DNA from: Chrysophaeum taylorii
Taxonomy: Eukaryota > Sar > Pelagophyceae > Pelagomonadales > Pelagomonadaceae
Assembly (NCBI GenBank): GCA_029834535.1
Contig: JAQMWT010000064.1
Coordinates: 1 to 64,000 of the forward strand
DNA length: 64,000 nucleotides
Direction: 5' to 3'
A model generated the notes under the pieces. It worked only from the letters and a program-made list of their open reading frames with translations. It was not told the DNA's origin and did no database searches. Below, piece after piece: positions 11,312 through 18,953 of this stretch (position 1 is the first letter of the stretch; each line of letters starts with the position of its first letter). The position numbers and the translations under genes were made by a program.

Positions 11312-11800
11312 CTAAGCTGCAACGGCAGAGATGGCGAGGGCCATCATCGCAAAGAGGGAGAGGCTGTAGGAGAGACCTCGGAAAGGCTGGGGGATCCAGT
11401 CCCCGTTAAGGTAGACGAGGCAGTGGACGTAGCGAAAAAAGGTGAAGGCGTAGACCGCCGTCGTAGCCCATTCCGGCGGCTTGATTCCGCTGTTGGCGTA
11501 GGCGAGAGCGACCCCAACAAAAAAGGGTTCGTTCTCGGCCGCGTTGCCGGCGACGCCGGTCCAGCGCTCGATCGTGCAGAGGGTCGGGCCGAAGGCACCC
11601 AAGATGGTCTTGAAGAAGCTGGCAAAAAAATCGTTTTTCGACATCATGTCGCTATCTTCCTTGAACACCGCCTTTCGCGACGTCTTTATGTCCCCCGTCA
11701 TCAGACGCGTGCGAACCGTGAAGAGGTGGAGGGCGCCCATCTTGATCGCGAGCGCACCGGCGCATTTCAGCACGGCAACCTCGAAGGGCGTGTTGATCAT
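11312..11800 (-). CDS. MAPEG-family microsomal glutathione S-transferase
   Basis: A 162-residue membrane protein. I chose the ATG at 11,798-11,800 (MINTPFEVAVLK) over one 19 codons upstream because MGST1-type proteins are about 150 residues and start at the first transmembrane helix. The MAPEG core is clear: ERWTGVAGNAAENEPFF near residues 75-92 corresponds to the ER...N..EN.P signature that binds glutathione in this family. It is followed by FFRYVHCLVYLNGDWIPQPFRGLSY and a final hydrophobic helix (LFAMMALAISAV). Four transmembrane helices are expected. Known members detoxify electrophiles or reduce lipid peroxides at the ER or outer mitochondrial membrane. It diverges from secA across about 290 bases. 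A broken paralogue lies at 2,226-2,724. Confidence 0.85.
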   Translation of the reverse strand: MINTPFEVAVLKCAGALAIKMGALHLFTVRTRLMTGDIKTSRKAVFKEDSDMMSKNDFFASFFKTILGAFGPTLCTIERWTGVAGNAAENEPFFVGVALAYANSGIKPPEWATTAVYAFTFFRYVHCLVYLNGDWIPQPFRGLSYSLSLFAMMALAISAVAA

Positions 11801-12088
11801 TCTCGCACTTCTTAAAGGAATGTCGCAACAAGCAAGACCTGAAATTAATTTATTCAACTGGCGACGGAAAGATACTCCTGATTACGGAAGAAAGATGGAA
11901 TAAAATGCAGGGAACGAAGGAACGACGAGACTTGTGTGTCTTTAAATGTCGACTGCGAAGAGGGGGGTGTGTCAGTCAAATTCTGATGACATCATCATCA
12001 GAAGAAAAAAGAGATCCTTTTCGTACATAACCCCAGGCAGGGTTAGGGTAAACCAACAACCTACTTACCTCATCATCATCATCAGAGG
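11801..12088. promoter_or_regulatory. Divergent intergenic region, MGST / secA
   Basis: These 288 bases separate two starts on opposite strands and must hold both promoters. A TGATGACATCATCATCAG stretch (about 11,982-12,001) contains the ATF/CREB-like core TGATGACATCA, and a (CAT)n run sits just before the secA start. No TATA box is convincing. Regulatory use is inferred. Confidence 0.4.
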
Positions 12089-14830
12089 ATGAGGTGGTGT
12101 TTGATAGTGATGGTGGCGTGCCGCGCGTTTCGGGCGCCGGGCGGAACGGGAGGACGACAGGTGATCCAACAGAAGGCCAGCACGAAACCGGTGTTCGAGT
12201 TGTCCAAGGCGCAGAAGGTGGTGACCGATTATGGGGTCGCCGCGCTGAAAGCGGCCGAAGAGAAGCTCTCGAAGATCAACGGTCTCGAAGGCGAGATCGA
12301 GAAGCTGTCGGACGGCGAGCTGCGGGATCGTTTGGTGGAGGATGGGTCGTTGGAGTCGGTGTTTGCTGTGGCGCGGGAAGCCGCGTGGCGCGTACTGGGT
12401 CTCCGAGCGTTCGACGTGCAGGTTTTGGGCGGGCTGGTGATCGCGGAAGGTGGTCTCGCGGAGATGGCGACGGGCGAAGGGAAGACCCTCGCGGCGGTGG
12501 CGCCGGTGGTGTATCATGCGCTCCGCGGGAAGGGTGCGTTGGTGGTGACAGCGAACGACTATCTCGCGCGGCGCGACGCGGACAGCGTCGGGCAGGTGGC
12601 GCGTTTTTTGGGTTTGTCCGTGGGACTCGTGGAGGCCGGGGTCGAGAGCGCGGCGCGGCGCAAGGCGTACGCGTGCGACGTGACGTACGTCTCGAACGCG
12701 GAATTGGGGTTTGACTTTCTCCGCGACGCGCTCGCGTACGCGCCAGAGGACGTCGTGCTCCGCGATTCTTCTTCTTCGTCGTCGTCGTCCTTTGGTTTCG
12801 CGGTCGTCGACGAGGCCGACAGCATATTAATCGACGAGGCCCGCACGCCGTTGATCATCAGCGAACAGGTCGCCGCTCCGGCACAAAAGTGCGAGGTCGC
12901 CCGGGATTTGGTGGAGATTTTGCGCGAGCCCGAGCACTACGCGGTGGACTCCAAGGCGAGCAGCGCGGTGCTGAGCGAGGCGGGGTACCGCGAATGCCAG
13001 GCGGCGCTGGGGATCGAGGACCTCGCCGACCCGCGGGATCCGTGGGCCCCCTTCATATCGAACGCCCTCCGCGCCAAGGGGCTGCTGGTGCGCGACCGGG
13101 ACTACGTGGTCCGCGGCGATCCGCCCGAGGTGGCGATCGTCGACTCGTTCTCGGGGAGGGTCCTCGAGGGGCGGCGGTGGTCGGACGGGCTCCAGCAGGC
13201 CGTGGAGTGCAAGGAGCGGACCGGCGTGTCCCCGATGACGCGGCCGGCGGCCTCGATCACCTTCCAGGCACTCTTCGGGGGCGACAATTTGATATCGACG
13301 CTCGCGGGCATGACGGGGACGGCGAGTACGGACGCGGACGAGTTTTCGCGCGTCTACGGGTTAGGGGTCGTGCCGATCCCGACGGCGCTCCCGATCGCGC
13401 GCCAGGACTACGAAGATGCGGTGTACCAGAGCGTCGAGGCGAAGTGGCGCGCGGCTGCGGCGGAGGTGGCTCGAGCGCACGCGGCGAACCGGCCCGTGCT
13501 GGTGGGTACGACGAGCGTAGAAGACTCGGAAGACTTCACTCGGCGACTTCGCGAGACCTACGGGATTCGCGCGGTCGCGCTCAACGCGCGGCCCGAGGTC
13601 GCGGCGCAGGAGGGCGCGGTGGTCGCGCAGGCTGGGCGTCTCGGGGCGGTCACGGTGGCGACGAACATGGCCGGCCGCGGCACCGACATCGTGCTCGGGG
13701 GCGATTCCAAGTTCGCGACCAAGCAGTTGGTCGAGCGGTTGTTGTTACTAGAAGAAGAGGACGGAAACAGTGCTGTTCTCCTCTCCCCGGAGACGCGGGC
13801 CGAATTGAAAAAAGCCGTTGCCTCCACAATTTCCAAGCTCGGAAGCGGCGGCCGGCTGACGCGAGACGAAGCGGAACAAGCGTCCGCGGCGACCGTCGAG
13901 TCGAACAAGGGTGGCCTCGCCGATCTCCGGCGCGCCGCGCGCCGCGCCCGAGACGAGATCGAAGCACACCTCGCCTCCGAAAAGGCCGAGGTCCGGAGAC
14001 TAGGGGGTCTCTACGTCATCGGCACGGAGCGGCACGAGTCGAGGCGCGTCGATCGCCAGCTCAGAGGCAGGGCGGGCCGGCAAGGCGATCCCGGCGCTTC
14101 GCGATTTTTCGTGTCGGTCGAGGACCGCCTTTTCAAGATCTTTGGCGGCGACACGATTCAGAGAGTCATGCGCACGCTGAGAGTTGGCGACGACATACCA
14201 ATAGAAGCGAAACCCGTAACCGACGCGCTCTCGAAAATTCAGGAGCAGGTCGAAAAACGGAACGAGGGTCTCCGGACCGCGATGCTCGCCTTCGAGGAGG
14301 TCGTCGACGCCCAGCGCACCCAGATATACGCGCTCCGAAAGTCGTTGCTTATGGCGTCCGACGTCCAAGCCGCCGAAATCTGTCGCTCGTGGACGGCTTC
14401 TACGGCCAACGCCGTCCTCGGCTCGGCGAAGGACGATTTCGATCTCCTCAAGTCGCGTTTCGACCAGATGTTTGCCGGGGCAGCCAACTTTGAGGTTGTG
14501 CCGGATGATGGTGATAATAATCCCGAAGATTTCGGGATTGACCTCGACGCCGTCTTCGTTAAGGTTGGGGAAGCGCGACCCCAGCGCTCGCCGGCGCGCT
14601 CCTTCGCCTCGCTCGCGCTCCTTCGCCTCGACAAGCTCTGGGCCGACCACCTCGCCAACCTCAACGACCTCAAGGACTCCGTCCAGTTCCGGGCCTACCA
14701 GGGGACGGCCCCAATCGAAGAGTACCAGCGCGACGCCTTCGCCCTTTTCTCCACGCTCCAAACCAAGCTCCGCTCAGACACCACCTACTCCTTCTTCCAG
14801 CTCCTCCTCGTTCCACCACCACCACCGTAA
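12089..14830 (+). CDS. secA: SecA preprotein translocase ATPase, plastid-type, nuclear-encoded
   Basis: A 913-residue single-exon SecA, the motor that pushes unfolded proteins through the SecYE channel of the thylakoid (or inner plastid) membrane. Walker A is MATGEGKT (126-133), the DEAD-box-like Walker B is VVDEAD (239-244), followed by IDEARTPLIIS; the helicase-2 half has ATNMAGRGTDIVLGG (about 524-538) and QLRGRAGRQGDPG. A run of serines (about 226-234) sits just before Walker B, an unusual spacer. The C-terminal zinc-binding SEC-C tail of bacterial SecA is absent and the protein ends in PPPPP. The N-terminus is hydrophobic (LIVMVACRAFRAPG) with an Ala-Phe junction like heterokont plastid presequences. 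In most red-lineage algae secA is plastid-encoded, so a nuclear copy is either a transferred gene or a second SecA paralogue. Confidence 0.95.
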   Translation: MRWCLIVMVACRAFRAPGGTGGRQVIQQKASTKPVFELSKAQKVVTDYGVAALKAAEEKLSKINGLEGEIEKLSDGELRDRLVEDGSLESVFAVAREAAWRVLGLRAFDVQVLGGLVIAEGGLAEMATGEGKTLAAVAPVVYHALRGKGALVVTANDYLARRDADSVGQVARFLGLSVGLVEAGVESAARRKAYACDVTYVSNAELGFDFLRDALAYAPEDVVLRDSSSSSSSSFGFAVVDEADSILIDEARTPLIISEQVAAPAQKCEVARDLVEILREPEHYAVDSKASSAVLSEAGYRECQAALGIEDLADPRDPWAPFISNALRAKGLLVRDRDYVVRGDPPEVAIVDSFSGRVLEGRRWSDGLQQAVECKERTGVSPMTRPAASITFQALFGGDNLISTLAGMTGTASTDADEFSRVYGLGVVPIPTALPIARQDYEDAVYQSVEAKWRAAAAEVARAHAANRPVLVGTTSVEDSEDFTRRLRETYGIRAVALNARPEVAAQEGAVVAQAGRLGAVTVATNMAGRGTDIVLGGDSKFATKQLVERLLLLEEEDGNSAVLLSPETRAELKKAVASTISKLGSGGRLTRDEAEQASAATVESNKGGLADLRRAARRARDEIEAHLASEKAEVRRLGGLYVIGTERHESRRVDRQLRGRAGRQGDPGASRFFVSVEDRLFKIFGGDTIQRVMRTLRVGDDIPIEAKPVTDALSKIQEQVEKRNEGLRTAMLAFEEVVDAQRTQIYALRKSLLMASDVQAAEICRSWTASTANAVLGSAKDDFDLLKSRFDQMFAGAANFEVVPDDGDNNPEDFGIDLDAVFVKVGEARPQRSPARSFASLALLRLDKLWADHLANLNDLKDSVQFRAYQGTAPIEEYQRDAFALFSTLQTKLRSDTTYSFFQLLLVPPPPP

Positions 14831-15053
14831 AAACTACTAGTGTTATAACATCTCACGCGGGATCATTATCGGTCGTTTTGCGACGACACCACCCGCTACC
14901 GTTACGTACATCATCAGGCTGGAGTCGAAGAAGAAGAATCCGAGAGGCGATCGTTACTTTTTTTCACTACCTCCCTCGAGGACGGAAAGACAGACAAACA
15001 CAATACGGCAGTCGAGTTGGTCGGTCTTTAATAAATAAGCCCTAGCTACCTCC

Positions 15054-15518
15054 TCAGTCCTCGTTTCCGCCGCGTGCGACCTGGCCGGCGATGCGGTCGA
15101 GATCCTGCTGACCAACCCTCGTGATCCGGCGGCCGCCCGATTCTGTCTTCTCGACGACTTTGGTCTCCTCGAGTTGCTGGAGCACGGAGCGGATGATGCC
15201 GCCGGCCGCCTTCTGGAAGCACTTGGCCCGCGAGCCGCGACGGTACTGGCCGCCGTACCACTTGCGGAGCGCCCCGATCCCGACCCCGGGCTTGAGGTAG
15301 ACCTTGCGCGCGATCGAGGCCGCGCGGACAAAGTACCAGTCCTCGTTGGCGGGGGCGAGCTCCTTGTGGACGCCAGTCTTCACGATGTCGCACCACTTTG
15401 GAATTTCGAACCGATCAGAGTTCTTCAGGTGCAACGCGTACGCCTCGATGAACGTCGCCGGGGCGACGTCCCGGACGGTTATCCCGCGCGCCTCGTACTG
15501 GGGTTCCTCGCCAGACAT
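15054..15518 (-). CDS. RPS19: 40S ribosomal protein eS19
   Basis: A complete 154-residue eS19, the usual length (about 145-155). The family pattern is clear throughout: VRDVAPATFIEAYALHLK at the start, PKWCDIVKTGVHKELAP, DWYFVRAASIARKVYLKPGVGIGALRKWYGG (residues about 60-92) and RITRVGQQDLDRIA at the end. The protein sits in the head of the small ribosomal subunit and is needed for 18S rRNA maturation. No intron is present. It is transcribed away from the RBM5/10-like gene, with only 83 bases between the start codons. It converges on secA, with 223 bases between the stop codons. Confidence 0.97.
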   Translation of the reverse strand: MSGEEPQYEARGITVRDVAPATFIEAYALHLKNSDRFEIPKWCDIVKTGVHKELAPANEDWYFVRAASIARKVYLKPGVGIGALRKWYGGQYRRGSRAKCFQKAAGGIIRSVLQQLEETKVVEKTESGGRRITRVGQQDLDRIAGQVARGGNED

Positions 15519-15601
15519 GATGTTGGTTGGCGATCTGAAGGACGAACCACGAACAACTATAGTAAACCCTCACTCACGCGGCCACCGAGAGTTGATAAAT
15601 T
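15519..15601. promoter_or_regulatory. 83-base bidirectional promoter region, RPS19 / RBM
   Basis: The start codons of eS19 (minus) and the RBM5/10-like gene (plus) are only 83 bases apart, so both transcripts must start within or very close to this gap. No TATA box is visible. Joint expression of the two RNA-related genes is an inference. Confidence 0.55.
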
Positions 15602-17338
15602 ATGCGTCGGCGGCAGTCGAAGCGGCGCAGGAGTCGGTCGGCGTCGAGCCGAGGGTCATCTTGGTCGTCGTCGTCGTCGGTGAGATCGGAACGGAGCCGG
15701 CGACGAAAGGATGTGGTCGAGTCGGCGACCCTGATGGTCCGCGGGCTGAACCCGTTGACGACCGAGTACGGGCTCGAGGCAGCCGTGGCCCAGTTCTGGC
15801 CCAAGGCCGTGCGCGTCGTTGCGGACCGGTCGACGCTCGAGCGACGCGGAGCCTTTGGGTTTATCGAATTCCCGGGAATCGAGTACGCGCGGGGACTCAT
15901 GCATGCGTTCCCTGGCCCGCCGCACGGTCCGTCTCTCGTCGTCGACGGCGCCGAGGTCCGGCTCGAGTATGGCCGAGGGCGGCCCTTGGAGCGGCCGCGC
16001 GGGGTGAGCTCGGGCCACGCCGACTGGGTGTGCGAGTGCGGGGCCATCAACTTCGCGCGACGAGTGCGGTGCTTTACGTGCTCTTTAGATAGACCGGCGA
16101 GGCCTCGCATGGCGAGCGACGCTCCGGACCAGGACCAACTCGGCAAGTACGACACCGACGAGCAGACGCCGTGCCTGGTCGTCTACGGCCTCTCGCGGTA
16201 CACGGGGGAGGCCGAGCTCGCGAACGCGATGCGGGCCTACGCCCCCGTCAAAGACGTGAAGCTGCTCCGCGACGTCTCCGGCCAGACGCGCGGCGTGGGC
16301 TTCGTCACGTTCTTCAACGTCCAGGCCGCCGCACACACCCTCCAGACGTAGGTGGTATTTCTTTCTTCTACGCAGATTTTGCTGCTTTCGCAGGGCCAGC
16401 GGCCGCGCCTCTGTCGACGGCCAGCCGGTCAAGCTCGCGTACACCAAAGGCGCCGCGCTCGCGCAGGTCATCGCGCGCGCGGCGCTTGAGAGAATACCGC
16501 CGCGACCCCGACCAAACCCGGCGGCGGCGGCGGCGGCGGCGGCTTCGAGGCCCGTCGAGTTCGACCGTAGGCGTTCCCCGAGCTCGGGAGAGGAGAGCGA
16601 GGGCCGCCGCCGCCGCCGCCGAAACAAGGAGTGGCCGCCCCCTTTCGAAGCGAACACGGCCGCCTACGCCTTCGATCCGACGTCGCGATACTTCTACGAG
16701 CCGGTATCGGGATTCTACTATGACGTGAGCCCCCGGCTCGCTCTCTGTCATCTCTTCTTTTCGCGCAGCCGAAAACAAAGGTCTACTACAACGCGCATAC
16801 CAAGGACTACTATCACTACGCGCAACACGCGAGCCCGCCCTTCACCAAGTAGTAGCCACACTCGCCCGCGCCGGCGTTGACGCGACCCTCGCCCCGTCCT
16901 CGCAGGTTCGAGGCGCCGCAACAGCCACCTCCAGACAACAACAACAACAACAACAACACCCGCAGCAACAGCAAACCGGCGGCCAAGAAGCGGTCCAAAA
17001 AACACGAATCCTCGGCGCGGAAAGGCCCGGTCGCCTTTGGACTCGCGCCGGCCGCCCCTCAGAACGAGCCCCCAAAAAAGGTCGCCCCCGCCTTCGCCGC
17101 CTCGAGGCTCCTCTTGATGGGCCACGACTACGACCAGCTCCACCGCCTCGTCGTCGATAACAAGCCTGTCATCCGACACTGTCCCACCACCGGCAAGTGG
17201 ATGTGCCTCGTCTCGCGCCGACAGTTCAACTCGGAATCTCTCCTCAAGAAGCACGTCGCCAAGTCCGCCCTCTACAGGGACGCCCTCGAAAAGGCCGCCC
17301 ACGAGAGCCGCCTCATCGTCATCGATCAAAAGCCCTAG
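15602..17338 (+). CDS. RBM5/RBM10-like splicing factor (RRM, RanBP2 zinc finger, RRM, OCRE)
   Basis: Four exons join cleanly: 15,602-16,347, 16,394-16,724, 16,769-16,848 and 16,906-17,338 (529 residues). Introns are 46, 44 and 57 bases, all GT-AG. Domains in order: an SR-like N-terminus, RRM1 (about 40-130, ATLMVRGL and GAFGFIEF), a RanBP2-type zinc finger (DWVCECGAINF to CFTC, with a CxC rather than Cx2C first pair), RRM2 (about 195-275, TRGVGFVTF), a poly-Ala run, an OCRE aromatic repeat domain (FDPTSRYFYEPVSGFYYD then KVYYNAHTKDYYHY), an Asn-rich linker and a C-terminal finger-like part. In the latter, KWMCLVSRRQF has Ser where RBM5 has the second Cys, and the G-patch that ends RBM5 and RBM10 is missing. 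The family acts in early spliceosome assembly and alternative 3' splice-site choice. A second in-frame acceptor 18 bases upstream in intron 1 is possible. Confidence 0.85.
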
Positions 17339-17632
17339 GCCGAACTCTCTTTTTTTCGGGAGGGGGGGGGGGGGGAATTACACCGGATGTCCGGACCCGG
17401 ACCGTCCGCTCAAGATGAGATGTCGTAATTTATTTATAACGAGAGCAAACGCCTTGGCCTACATGCCGTAACGAACACGAGCGGATGAAATGAACGATTT
17501 AGACGTCGACGACGAGCGGATGGACGAGCAGCGTTTAGACGTCGACCAGCTTTTTCATTTCGCGAGGTACGCGTGGGACGAGCTTTGAACTCGGCGTTCG
17601 TTCGTTCGTTCGTTCGTTCGAACCCGTAGACC
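17339..17632. repeat. Intergenic with poly-G tract and (TTCG)n
   Basis: A poly-G tract of about 17 bases lies near 17,360-17,376, and a (TTCG)n run lies near 17,598-17,620. Otherwise this is the 3' flank of the RBM gene. A minus-strand open frame (17,434-17,685) here is basic and low in complexity and is not supported. Confidence 0.6.
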
Positions 17633-17854
17633 TCACGGGACCTCCTCGATGGTCGGCGGCGCTTCTTCCTGCTTAGCAGCAGCACGATGATGGTGGCATA
17701 GCGACGAGTCCTCCTCCTCGTTGATGGCGGGGGGGACCGCGGACAACATCTTCACCACCTCGTCGTCGTCGTCGTCGTCGTCAATGCGCGTGTACTGCGA
17801 CGCGTGCATCATGAAGCGATGTCGCCACCCGCGGAGTCCTTGTTGTCGCATCAT
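17633..17854 (-). CDS. Small acidic hypothetical protein (uncertain)
   Basis: A 73-residue frame starting MMRQQGLRGWRHRFMMHAS, with an amphipathic basic N-terminus, followed by an Asp run from a (GTC)n repeat and a Glu/Ala-rich tail ending TIEEVP. The basic start could be a mitochondrial presequence. I do not recognise a family. It may be the last exon of a longer spliced gene, since open sequence continues upstream to about 18,165, or it may be spurious. Confidence 0.2.
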   Translation of the reverse strand: MMRQQGLRGWRHRFMMHASQYTRIDDDDDDDEVVKMLSAVPPAINEEEDSSLCHHHRAAAKQEEAPPTIEEVP

Positions 17855-18405
17855 CGGTCCGAACGCGCAGTTGTTCTATGCACGAGTTATGCGAACTTTT
17901 CTCTTCTTGCGCGCAACTGTGGCAAAAGTGAAGCAAGCGCACTGTGACGATTAATTTTCCCAATTTTCGGGGATAGTCGCCAAAGACACCAGGAATTCAA
18001 CAAGCAGCGCGGAACAAGCGCATATCGTCGAGATGACGTCGTCGCTCCACCCGCCGGACGACGAGAGTGCGGTGGTGACGAAGAAGAAGCAGCCTTCCCC
18101 CGCTTTACAAGTATAAACTGGCACGAACCTCGACGGAAGGAGGGAGTCTCGAGCTGGCCGAACAACCCTAAGAAGGAATCTGCGGACGAGTAGTGGTAGT
18201 AGTAGGCTACCTTTTCAAACTTGTAAGCACGACGACATTCATTGAAAAAAAAGGCTAACCTTCCTACCTACCTAACTAACTGACTGATTGACAATTTGCC
18301 AGCCCAGTGCATGCCAGGCTAATAATTAATCCAAGCGCCGCGGTGCGTGTTTTGAGCAGAGTCACCAACCAGAGGGCGAGTTGATGGTCCGTCGCCAGTT
18401 GTCAC
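17855..18405. other. Intergenic, no supported gene
   Basis: A minus-strand open frame (17,887-18,165) has no recognisable domain. Short runs such as CCTACCTACCTAACTAACTG (18,264-18,283) hint at old simple repeats. I see no RNA gene. Confidence 0.4.
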
Positions 18406-18590
18406 GGTATTGAGTGAGTGAGTGAGTGAGTGAGTGAGTGAGTGAGTGAGTGTGTGAGTGAGTACGTGGGTGAGTGAGTAAGTGAGTACGTGGGTGAGTG
18501 AGTGAGTGAGCGAGTGAGTACGTGGGTGAGTGAGTAAGTGCGTACGTGGGTGAGTGAGTGAGTGAGTGAGTAAGCGAGTGAGCAGCATGG
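18406..18590. repeat. (GAGT)n microsatellite with GTACGTGGGT interruptions
   Basis: About 180 bases of GAGT units are broken by a recurring GTACGTGGGTGAGTGAGT phrase at intervals of about 35 bases, showing that a higher-order unit has been amplified. On the minus strand it encodes Ser-Leu-Thr-His repeats, which I treat as an artefact. Confidence 0.9.
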
Positions 18591-18716
18591 CTTTGTTTTT
18601 GGTATGTGGATTTCGCGGAGTGCCTTGCTGAGACCTCGGGCATATGCATGAACTATCTTCGCCTCGTTTTTAAAACCGCGGACGTCTTGACGCACCATCA
18701 ACTTCCTTCTGCGCCC

Positions 18717-18757
18717 CCCGGGGCGGGGCGGGGCGGGGCGGGGCGGGGCGGGGCGCT
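18717..18757. repeat. (GGGGC)n tract upstream of the formin gene
   Basis: Seven GGGGC units lie about 200 bases before the formin start codon. Runs of four G on the coding strand could form a G-quadruplex in the promoter or 5' UTR. This is a structural inference only. Confidence 0.85.
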
Positions 18758-18953
18758 TCGGGGGGGCGGCCATTCCCCGCCTGCGAGGGGTTCCGGCTGG
18801 CAACCGGTTGGCCATTTGCGGGGCGAAGAAGAGGTGAGATAGGCGGGGGGGTTTGAGCAGTAAAACCATAATAAGGGTTTGGAGGAGGGTAAGTAAGTAA
18901 GACATAAAGCTTTACAAAGACAACAACAACAACACATCGTCGTAAAAAAAAAA

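Noticed and set aside
12889-14493. Frame-shifted 534-codon open frame inside secA
   Set aside because: An Arg/Gly-rich shadow of the true SecA frame.
18319-18905. Ser-Leu-Thr-His repeat protein on the minus strand
   Set aside because: It is only the translation of the (GAGT)n microsatellite and runs on into the GGGGC tract.
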